Source: Arctopsyche grandis (lineage: Eukaryota; Arthropoda; Insecta; Trichoptera; Hydropsychidae). Taken from it: a stretch of 64,000 nt of DNA. The notes under the pieces are model-generated. The model was not told where the DNA came from. It made no database searches and was given only the letters and a program-made list of their open reading frames with translations. The translations under genes were made by a program, and so were the position numbers. Positions 48,680 through 57,862 of this stretch are shown here, one piece after another; positions within the stretch are counted from its first letter, which is position 1, and every line of letters begins with the position of its first letter. The stretch covers positions 37,121,691 through 37,185,690 of the forward strand of contig NC_135357.1 in the NCBI RefSeq assembly GCF_051622035.1, read 5' to 3'.

Positions 48680-50129
48680 TGCAATGTTTACGTTTGGCGG
48701 TTTCATAATCGATATCCGGTGAACCTCGCCCAAGTTTCAAAGTCTCCGTAAGAGCTTCAGATACCGGTTATGTTTGCCAAATGTTTCAAACTGGCAGTAC
48801 ATACAGCCATTATTGAGAGTAAAATATAATTTATATGATTTTAGCGTCAATTATTTATGATATATTTTACTGTGCATTTATGCTTTATATATTTAAATTT
48901 TACTACTTCAATATATATGAAAATATGTATATATACTATTTTTTGACAAGCTTTCAAGTCAGTGATGATTTTTTCTGCATTCCTTTTTATTTCTTTGCTT
49001 TATTACGTGTGATACTATTTTATGTTACCATTTTTAACACAAACTGCTCTATTAGTAGTGTATCAATGTTCCTCTATTTTGTACAATTCGAATAAAAATA
49101 TATTATATGTGTGTGTGTGTGTGTGTGCTAAATTTATTTTTGCCAATGTGGTGCCATTTATTATTACAATGCATAAAATATGTTGCTGTATGTATTTGTA
49201 GTTTGATTTTATTTTTGTGCCAGATTTGTATACCAAAGAACTTTTAAATAAATATTTATAATTTATTTATTTCTGTGTATTTATTTGTCTCGTATGTTGA
49301 AACTTTTTTCATATGTAATGATGGTCTCATTCACTATTAATCATATGAGTCCGCTTTCAGTTTTAAAATTCAAGTGTTCATTTCTGAATGTTCTGAATTA
49401 TCGATAATATTTGGAGAGCTGTTTTCATTTGAATGAATTTGAAATAAATCTGAATTGTAAATATTATTTTGCAAGAGTTGTGTTGTTGGAATAGAATGAC
49501 ACCTGGAGAGAAATCAGCTGTTTCAATTGGATTCAAATTGGTTTTCTTATGTTAATGTTGGTATTACTGGTAATTAAAAATAATAATATATAAAAAAATC
49601 TTTGAATGCATTGTAGGAATATAGCACAACTTGTACTATCCCGAATCGAGATTGATAATCTAACCTATTTCCTCATCGAACTCGAGCTGTACACTTGCAT
49701 CATCGCGTCCTGTATGAACACGTAAAAACAACCTTGTCTGAAATACCTTCGTTCAAACTAGGGCAAAAACTCTATCAACTCTCTCCAGATGATCTCACCA
49801 CATAGCTACGCACCAACCAAACCTTGAGATACAGCCACATAAAGGATAACTTGAAGCCCATAATAATTTTTCAGAACATGATCTCACCAGCCTAGCTACA
49901 CGTTGCACAATCAACCAATATATAAACCAGCGCATCATCCCTAGATGCCAGTGAACTTCAGGAGTTCAGCCTGCTCACTCCTCCGAAACCGACCAACTAT
50001 TTCCTTCGCTTTATATATGTACAATGTACATACAATCACACTTGTATCAACCTGAACAACAAAAATCCTCTTCCAAATACACACGTATTTCATCCCTGCC
50101 TACAACATCATTATTTTTTGTATTAATAT
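48680..50129. other. GALE 3' UTR and intergenic DNA; possible solo LTR at about 49613-50104
   Basis: The GALE 3' UTR probably runs to about 49110. A GT microsatellite lies at 49108-49128. The stretch 49613-50104 begins TGTAGGAATATAG and ends CTGCCTACA, with start-site-like CTCACTCC inside, which suggests another solo LTR fossil. Its flanks do not show a clear duplication. Confidence 0.4.
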
Positions 50130-50434
50130 TGTAGCGTGGACATGTAGAAGTGTTTTCGAGATTTGAGTGAAAGATGCAATTAGTGTGGTAGAGGTATATT
50201 ATTGGTCTTCATCCGTGGGCTGCCAGCTCCGAATGAACCACGGTCCAAAACCACTCAATATTTATACCTAAGCGTGTGCTTTCAACACAGATAGATCATT
50301 GATCAATGGTTCGCGATTGGTTGTGTACGACTCGCTTACATGCCGAGGCCTTTTTGGCGCGAATGCAAGATGAGATGATCAGCGCTAGTAAATCAGTAGT
50401 TGACAAGCGCCACTCACCTAATCTCTAAGTTATA
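50130..50434 (+). mobile_element. Solo LTR, family 2 (fossil)
   Basis: TGTAGCGTGGACATG.. to ..AATCTCTAAGTTATA, 305 bp, flanked by ATAT on both sides. The same family occurs at 62052-63173. No internal region. Confidence 0.7.
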
Positions 50435-50464
50435 ATATTATTATATATCACATCATTATAATAT

Positions 50465-50893
50465 CGGTAAACGAAATATTTCGCACATGGCGATCTCACA
50501 CACGACAATCATTGCCATGAAAATGAAGAATGCGGAATATCTGCCACTCAGATTCTCGTTAGTATGATAGTAAGCGTAAATGACTCTCGGTGGGAGAAAT
50601 TTTCGAGTGCCAGATATTCCGTGATCGAGATTTTAGTGATGTGTGCGAGGGTAATTGGACTATTCGTCACATTGCAGTGGTCACAAAGACAATTTTTGCC
50701 ATGAAAGTCGTGAATACAAAATATTTGGCACTCAAGTTCTCGTTAGTATGATAGTTATCGTTAGAATGATGGACTTTTCGGCTGCCAGATGTTCCGTTAT
50801 AGAGATTTTAGTGACTTTGTGACGAGTATTTTGTGACCAGTAATCACCGAACCGTGTGCGAGGTCACCACGTGCGAAACAGTCACCAAATCTA
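50465..50893. mobile_element. Diverged relative of the 204 bp MITE, interrupted by copy 5
   Basis: The outer element has TTTCGCACATGG near its left end and the inverse near 50880. Internal blocks (CTCGTTAGTATGATAGT, GAGATTTTAGTGA) resemble the 204 bp family at lower identity. MITE copy 5 is inserted at GTGTGCGAG, which is duplicated. Confidence 0.6.
50650..50853 (+). mobile_element. 204 bp-family MITE, copy 5
   Basis: GGTAATTGGACTATTCG.. to ..AATCACCGAACC with exact 9 bp duplication GTGTGCGAG (50641-50649, 50854-50862). Confidence 0.85.
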
Positions 50894-51266
50894 TAATTAC
50901 AAGTTTTTTTTATTATGGGTAATAAATAGCTCGGTAGATATTTTTATGGGGGGGGGCGTAGTGAAACGATGGAATTATTAAAAACACGACTATTTAATGT
51001 GTTGGGTGGGAAGGAAGTAAAGCAGCCACAACTTAACAAAGCTGAGTTGGTCTCAGTTCGCATGATTGTGACCAAAACTTGACCACATCATAGAGCCGCC
51101 ATATTTTAAATACAGTATTTTTATTTGTAAATTAAAACCATAGAAAAAAATCTTGTGTTAATATTTTGATTAATTAGTAGCGCATCATGTGAATTCAATT
51201 TAATATACTATGTTTTTGACATTAAATGTTTTTTTTTAATTAGTATTATGTCTTCGATTTCACGCA

Positions 51267-51704
51267 TCTAATATATAATTTCGAAAGAGACTTTGTATGT
51301 ATGTATGTATGTAAGTTTTAGATGGAAGCATCGAAAATAAATCAAAGTTACTATGACGATTGTTGAATATTATTTATTTTCGATTCAAATGAATTTAATA
51401 AAAAAAACCAATGAATGTTTACTATTAGATTGGTTCGGTGATTATTGCTCACAAAACGCTCGCCCAAAAGTCACTAAAATCTCTATAACGGAACATCTGG
51501 CAGCCAAAAAGTCCACCATACTAACGATAACTATCATACCCGAACCCGAACCCGAGTGCCAAATATTCCGTATTCGCGATTTTCATAGCAAAAATTGTCT
51601 TTTGGGCGATCACAATGTGTGTAATAATCCAATTACCTATTAGATTGACCATGTTTAAACGGGTGATATTACAAATATCGAGTAAAGCCGGGTAAAACCA
51701 CTAG
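51267..51704 (+). mobile_element. Helitron family 1, with MITE copy 6 inside
   Basis: It starts TCTAATATATAATTTCGAAA and ends GAGTAAAGCCGGG then TAAAACCA and CTAG (51701-51704). It is interrupted by the MITE at 51432-51637. The next Helitron starts at 51705. Confidence 0.75.
51432..51637 (-). mobile_element. 204 bp-family MITE, copy 6
   Basis: GGTTCGGTGATTATTGC.. to ..CCAATTACC with exact 9 bp duplication TATTAGATT (51423-51431, 51638-51646). Confidence 0.85.
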
Positions 51705-52128
51705 TCTATATATATAAAAATGAATATCTGTCTGTCTCTGTGTCTCGAATAGGCTTCTAAACGAGAGCATCGTAACCTGAGTACCGCGGCAATGTAGAAG
51801 CGTATAGCACCATATAGAGTCTAACGTATGCGAGCGAGATGCGTGAAAAGGTTGCGATGCTCTGTTCTAAACCACTGAACCGATTACGATGAAACTTTCA
51901 GGATTTGTTGTATATATGTCCGGGAAGATTACTGTGAAAAAAAACGGGAAAAAACGGAAACGGGAATGAGTTTCATTGCAACAATAATTTCATAATGCAA
52001 TAATTTCAAATGTATTCGCTGCCTGCGTTTTTCCGACAAATGGGAGCAGGAACGAGAACGGGGACGAGAACGGAAACGGGAATAGCATGCGTTATTGTGC
52101 CATTGCAACGCATGCCGGTTTCAGCTAG
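51705..52128 (+). mobile_element. Helitron family 3, copy 2
   Basis: It starts TCTATATATATAAAAATGAA directly after the preceding CTAG and ends CATGCCGGTTTCAG then CTAG at 52125-52128. It shares TCTCGAATAGGCT and AAACTTTCAGGATTTGTTG with the copy at 35071. Confidence 0.75.
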
Positions 52129-52129
52129 T

Positions 52130-52541
52130 AATTAATAAAAATTTTCTAGATTTTAATTTTCGAAAATGGTTGGTTGGTTCTGTGATTGAGATTTTAGTGA
52201 CTTGCGCCAGATCATTTTTTGCGGAATAATCACCGAACTAAACTGGTTACACCATAACCATGTAATAAAATTAAAATCCTATAAACGGAAGCAAACTATG
52301 TGTAAAAATTTGTATATAAGCTAGATAATAATCTATTACCCAAGTATTTTAATAATTACATAGTCAGGAATAGAGATTTGCATAGTTATAAAACTAGAAA
52401 TAGGAATAAATGAACTATAGGAAAAGTTAAGAAAGCAAGAACTGCAGGAGGTGTTTTCCACAGAGGTGTTCAAATATACAATGCCCTTCCTGAGAGCATT
52501 AGAGGTGCTTTAGAGGTAACATTGGTGCTTTCTTGAAGGGT
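52130..52541. other. Intergenic, small MITE-like fragment
   Basis: Positions about 52170-52250 carry ends GGTTCTGTGATTGAG and the inverse of AATCACCGAAC, so a roughly 80 bp deleted relative of the 204 bp MITE. The rest shows nothing recognisable. Confidence 0.4.
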
Positions 52542-52550
52542 GTTAATGCA

Positions 52551-53449
52551 CGGTCTCCCTTGCGGGCCCGAAAGTGAAACGCCCGAAAACGCAAATATCG
52601 GAAGGCAAAGATCGAAAATCGAAAGATCTCAAGTCGAAAGATAAAAAAAAGAGTGCATGGTAAACGGTACATACTCACTTAATTTGCGTGAGCAGGATAC
52701 AACAGGAACAAGAGGAACAGGCTTTTCCTCCCGTATTCTGCGCGCGCACATACGGGATAGTTTCACCGCATGCCACTCATATATATTATATGGGTCTACG
52801 TGACGAGACAGAATGTTAAACTACAGAAAACACAAATATCGGAAGGCAAAGATCGAAAATCGAAAGATCGTAAGTCGAAAGATCAAAAAAAAATGGTGCA
52901 TGGTAAACGGTACATACTCTCTTAGTAAGGAACATGCTTTTCCTCCCGTATTCTGCGCGCGCACATTAAACGGGAGGAAAAGCCTATTCCTCTTGTTCCT
53001 GTTGTATCCTGCTCGCGCAAATTAAGTGAGTATGTACCGTTTACCATGCACCATCTTTCGACTTAAGATCTTTCGATTTTCGATCTCTGCCTTCCGATAT
53101 TTGCGTTTTCTGTAATTTAGCATTCTGTCGCGTCACGGAGACCGATATTATATATATACATACATAGAACCGTTTACCATGCACTCTTTTTTTTTTTTGA
53201 TCTTTCGACTTTCGACAAGAGGAACATACTTTTCCTCCCGTGTTAATGTGCGCGCGCAGAATACGGGAGGAAAAGCATGTTCCTCTTGTTCCTGTTGTAT
53301 CCTGCTCGCGCAAATTAAGTGAGTATGTACCGTTTACCATGCACCATTTTTTTTTTGATCTTTCGACTCAAGATCTTTCGATTTTCGATCTTTGCCTTCC
53401 GATATTTGCGTTTTCGGGTGTTTCACTTTTGGGCCCGTGAGGTAGACCC
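52551..53449. mobile_element. Long foldback element (outer), 899 bp
   Basis: Ends CGGTCTCCCTTGCGGGCC.. and ..GGGCCCGTGAGGTAGACCC are inverted, with GTTAATGCA duplicated at 52542-52550 and 53450-53458 (9 bp). The arms share the body of the 21879 element (CGCAAATATCGGAAGG, GGTGCATGGTAAACGGTAC). A second foldback (52792-53144) is inserted in it. Confidence 0.75.
52792..53144. mobile_element. Foldback element nested in the outer one
   Basis: Ends GGGTCTACGTGACGAGAC.. and ..GCGTCACGGAGACCG enclose 353 bp. ATATTATAT (9 bp) is exactly duplicated at 52783-52791 and 53145-53153. Same family as 21879-22283. Confidence 0.8.
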
Positions 53450-53779
53450 GTTAATGCATACCTCTGTGGAAGATGACGTAATTCTACATATACCTAATAA
53501 TAAGTTTGATAAAATGCTATGTTGAATTTTATTGTATTATTTTAGATTTACTAATTATAGTTTTGATAATTTTGTGAAGTATGCTAGAGTATAGTTGTCA
53601 GTTTAAGTTTGCAATAATTGTTAGTTGTAAAATTGTGAAATAATTCATTAGCAATTTGCTATATAATAAATAATAAATAAATAAAATAAAGCCGACATTT
53701 ATCAAAGCGCATAGCAGCCGCTTGAAGTGAAATAAAACGAAAACAGCCAAACTTGACGGAGGTATAGAAAGCGTCCATT

Positions 53780-54180
53780 GACACGACACATGCGTCAGTT
53801 GGCAGCAGTGGTCGTCAGAGTGTTCGCGGCACACATAACCTCTCTTTCCCCGGACTGTTGACGAAGGTACACGCCGTCGCCGCTCGAGCGCTCGCCCCAC
53901 CCCCAAACTCGCCCCTCGCAGGCCCCAAAGGTCACGGGAGACGCCGCGCGCCCCCGACTCGCCCCCCGCCCCTCGCCCGCCCCGGATGGCGCCCCCTTGC
54001 TCGGATAACACCCGATGACCGGCCCCCACTGTGTCTGACAGCTGACGGAGACTACGCCCCCCGCGCCCCCGCACGCCACCTCTCAATCCATTTGCACCGC
54101 GCGACGCCTTCTGGGCCCCCATCTTGCCTCATTTCACCGTTTTGCTTTATTTTGGCCAACTACTACAGTCCTAGTGAAAC
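53780..54180 (+). promoter_or_regulatory. GC-rich putative promoter and first intron of RpS7
   Basis: A pyrimidine tract CCTCTCTTTCCCC at about 53838, as in 5' TOP transcripts, is followed by a donor-like GAAG|GTACAC and a GC-rich, C-skewed stretch of about 250 bp. A non-coding exon 1 spliced to 54485 is plausible, because the coding exon begins exactly at an acceptor. Long open frames here on both strands are composition artefacts. Confidence 0.5.
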
Positions 54181-54484
54181 TAACCTATAAATGTATATGT
54201 GTATAAACTAGACTCTTCCGAGCATATTCTATTTGATGTGAATGAACGTCAGAACCTCAAAATAGACTTAAAAAACAACTGTCAATTTTATCGAGACCTT
54301 GAATAATCGTGTCAAAATGTGTTAATAAATAGTTGGTAATGGAATCGCATCTCTCCGTAGAATGCTACTTTCTATATTAAAAATATTTTAATACGTTTTA
54401 TTGAAGTACCCTATTATGTTTGAAAATTCTTAGCTCTATTGTGATGTATATGTGTATTATATTGGAATAATTTTCATTTTCCAG

Positions 54485-55236
54485 ATGTCGACGAGTTCGA
54501 AGATAATAAAAGCGGGCGGCGTTGAGCCGACCCCGTTCGAGACCTCCATCTCGCAGGCGTTGGTGGAGTTGGAGAACAACTCTGAACTGAAGACACACCT
54601 GCGTGAACTGTACATCACCAGGGTGAAGGAAATCGACTTCGGAAACAAAAAGGTATACAACAACAACAACCCACTATTTTATAGAGTTCCAATTTTGCAT
54701 CGAGGTGTTGTTATGGTGTGTGTGTGTGTGTTTTGATTGCAGTCGATCATCATTTATGTACCGATGCCGAAACTGAAGGCTTTCCAGAAGGTACAGATGC
54801 GACTCGTGCGAGAGTTGGAGAAGAAGTTCAGCGGAAAGCACGTCGTGTTCGTCGGCGACAGGAAAATCTTGTCAAAGCCGACGAGAAAAGCGCGCAACGG
54901 CTACAAACAAAAGCGTCCACACTCCAGAACTCTGACCTCAGTGTACGACAGCATCCTCGAGGATCTGGTGTTCCCTGCCGAAATCGTCGGAAAGAGGGTT
55001 CGCATCCGTCTAGATGGCTCCCGCTTCATCAAAGTTCACTTAGATAAAATTCAGCAGACGACTATTGAACATAAAGTTCGTTTTTTTTTTATATATACCT
55101 TTCTAAATATTTATGTTATCATTGGTTATGTGGTTTAATTTTGAATTTTTTTTCTCAGGTGGACACTTTCCAATCTGTTTACAAGAAACTGACTGGCCGA
55201 GAAGTCAACTTTGAATTCCCAGAGCCCTATTTGTAA
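54485..55236 (+). CDS. RpS7: 40S ribosomal protein S7 (eS7)
   Basis: Exons 54485-54652, 54743-55075 and 55159-55236 join in phase to 192 residues (fly RpS7 is about 194). The protein starts [19 protein letters not shown] and ends [12 protein letters not shown]. Conserved eS7 blocks include [31 protein letters not shown] and [17 protein letters not shown]. It is a structural protein of the small subunit and also acts in pre-rRNA processing. The start codon sits immediately after TTTTCCAG, so the 5' UTR must come from an upstream exon. An ATTAAA at about 55264 is the likely polyadenylation signal. Confidence 0.98.
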
Positions 55237-55504
55237 ATGATACTTTATATTTTATAAAAATTAATTAAAATATGAAAAAAATGAGCCGAATTTTTTATTT
55301 ATTTCTTAGATTTTCCATTTCAAACATTTAGCCGAGTGAAAGTTAAAAGATTAAGTCACGATTCTTCACCTGTAAAAATAAGAAAATCAAAGGCAAATAT
55401 TGATTTTCAGAACTAGACTAATGATGTATCAATTTATAAGTCATTTGAAGTATACTGTAAAAATAACATTAAAATGCAACCAAAAAGTTTCTATTCAAAG
55501 TTAA

Positions 55505-55953
55505 CCCTTTGAGTGCCCACCACGCTGAAAATTTCAAACTAGAATTATTTAGAAATCAATATAAAGCAGGTATAAAAATCCTAGATAACTCGCCGAGGAT
55601 TTCGAGTTTTGCAAAGGTGTGTTTAGACTAATATATCTTGCAACAATATAAAATAAGTATTTTTCCAAGACTAATGGTAACTTCTTCATTGTTGTTAAAA
55701 TGTAATGCTCACAATCTAAAATACTCAGCAGTTGGGGATTTCCATCGAGAACCTCTGCTATGTTTATAAATTCAGAAATTCCGGTGTAAACCAGTCTTTA
55801 TAAACATTGACATGGATTACACGACCCATGTTCAATGCTACCTGGAAAGGCTTAGCGGGTAGTATCTTTTACATACTCAAAATACAACGTCGGCGTATTT
55901 TAGGCTGATGGACTTGGCAAAACGCCGATCGGCGTTGGTCAGCATTCAAAGGG
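55505..55953. mobile_element. TTAA-type (piggyBac-like) MITE
   Basis: Left end CCCTTTGAGTGCCCAC.. and the inverse of the right end ..GCATTCAAAGGG. The flanks are TTAA and TTAG. The right end contains the palindrome AACGCCGATCGGCGTT, also at 23459. Confidence 0.6.
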
Positions 55954-56297
55954 TTAGGAATTACTGGCATATATTTTCAGAATTCTTCATTTATATAAAT
56001 ATATCTAACTGAAACCCAGAATGTGTTGCAATGCCAGAATAAGCCATACAATTATCATTCCTGTTTCAAGTGAACTAACGTCTTCAACGCCGTGTCATCA
56101 TAAACCAACTGGTGACGTGATGACTTACAAACACATTTCCTTGACTACATAATGGCGCTTCAAACGTAATTATGAATATTATTATTGAGACGTTCTATCA
56201 CAGTGAGCTTCCCGGACATGCATACAACAAATCCTGAAAGTTCCATCGTAATCGGATGAGTGGTTAGGAGCCTATACGAGACAGACATTCAATTTTA

Positions 56298-57012
56298 GGT
56301 GCTACTTTAGTATGCAGTCTACCTTTGAATCGCAGTCGACTATTTTTTTTTTATTTGTATCGTAGCAACGAAATGTTTATTACAGTTTTTGTTTTTTCCT
56401 GCCGCCTCATAATGTTGTCGAAGCATTTCTATCAAAATATCGTCAGCAGATACATATCTCTTAAATGAATAGTGAAAACCTTAACTTAACCTAACCTATC
56501 CTGACCCTTAAATAAATTGGTGTTGGCTGCTAAGATATGTTTTTTTTATTATTGATATATATTGATATATATTTTTTTATTATTGAAAATATTGATATAT
56601 ATCTTAGCAGCCATCACCTATTTATTTAAGGGTCAGGATAGGTTAGGTTAAGTTAAGGTTGGCCCTATTCATTTAAGACAGTGGTTCTTAACCTGGGTTC
56701 GGTGAGTCAGTCTCAGGGGTTCGACGGTTAAGAACCACTGATTTACGATTAGGTTGTTAGGATCGGTATTATTCAGTCTCAGTGTCACATGCGAGAACTG
56801 AGACAGTGTAAAAACGTAGAATGTGAAGGTAGACTGCATACTAAAGTGGCACCCGAAAAGATTACCATACATGACGCCATTTTGAATCCGCTATTTCTCC
56901 ATACATATTATTAACGTTGTAAAAATGTAATCGATGCATGTATCTTATTGCAGCCTTACATAGTCCGACACGAAATGTCTCTTCCTAATCTTCGAAATAC
57001 TAAAGTAGCACC
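56298..57012. mobile_element. TIR element (8 bp TSD) carrying a copy of the GALE 5' region
   Basis: Terminal repeats GGTGCTACTTTAGTAT.. / ..ATACTAAAGTAGCACC enclose 715 bp. CAATTTTA is duplicated exactly at 56290-56297 and 57013-57020. Positions 56747-56985 are a diverged copy of GALE 44828-45058, including ATGTCTCTTCC of the start. A 62 bp hAT-type MITE and an inverted-repeat block (about 56472-56657) also lie inside. The 8 bp duplication fits hAT or related superfamilies. Confidence 0.75.
56679..56740. mobile_element. 62 bp hAT MITE
   Basis: CAGTGGTTCTTAACC.. / ..GGTTAAGAACCACTG. The flanks ATTTAAGA and ATTTACGA agree at seven of eight. The GALE locus has the uninterrupted ATTTAAGATTAGG at about 44822-44834. 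Confidence 0.75.
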
Positions 57013-57092
57013 CAATTTTATATATATAGATAAATATCAAAAGAAACTTGAAATTGAAAGTCAACTATAGGATTTTGAAAAACTCTCATTAA

Positions 57093-57597
57093 CCCTTTGC
57101 CCGCGGCTATAAATATAGCGAACAAGCCCTGTACGCGGCACCTTTTTCGCGAATTTGGCAATCGAGTTTTCGACCTTCAATACAGATTTTAATATTTATT
57201 CAAGTAACCAGATATGTTAATTAACACAAAGTATTATTTTAAACAATAAAATACATAATATATCTCGTAGTTTTGGCTTAATTGTCAAATAATCATTCTT
57301 CATACAATTGAGACGTATCGTCGCCATTGTTCAACAGACGTGACGTCACATAAACGAGGTTTCAGTATGGTTCCACAAAACCACTAATTTTGACTGGTAT
57401 ATATTCATTTTAAGCAAATTGAATAGATGGCATTCAACTCTCAGTAATATATTCAACCAATTTTGAACCTTAAAACAGTTGAAATAGGCGCATATAAGGC
57501 TCAAAATCCCGTGCAAAGTTCAGAAATTCTATGGAAAACAGCCGCGCTACAAACTTGTCGCGCAAAGCTTCCATAGAAGACGGCCGCGGGCAAACGG
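57093..57597. mobile_element. TTAA-type (piggyBac-like) MITE
   Basis: Ends CCCTTTGCCCGCGGC.. / ..GCCGCGGGCAAACGG flanked by TTAA on both sides (57089-57092, 57598-57601). It is 505 bp and non-coding. Confidence 0.8.
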
Positions 57598-57862
57598 TTA
57601 AAATTCCTAAAAAAGTCCAGTATTATTATTAATAAAGCCTTTTTTAAGTACATTCCAGCTATCAATCTTTCCTTTGATTATATTGTAATTAATCTTTTCA
57701 TTCAAATATCGACCTGATTTTAGCTGACTTACATTTTGCAATAAATTTCCTTACATATGAAACATTCCAAGGACGGACCGTTTTGAGGTTTAAATAAAAA
57801 AATTAAAGTAAGACAATTGATTCACATTTTAATACTGTCTGGGTTTCAAGATTTGCGCCAAA

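Larger units (their letters stand above)
56206..57030 (-). mobile_element. Helitron family 3 fragment (minus strand) containing a captured-gene element
   Basis: The minus-strand start TCTATATATATAAAATTG is at 57030. After the insertion 56298-57012 the family 3 body resumes (AATGAATGTCTGTCTCG inverted) and continues to about 56206, where it stops. It dates the inner element as younger than this Helitron copy. Confidence 0.6.

Noticed and set aside
53598-54190. A 174-codon minus-strand frame and a 110-codon plus-strand frame before RpS7
   Set aside because: They overlap antisense in a GC-rich promoter region and show no domain. More likely composition artefacts.
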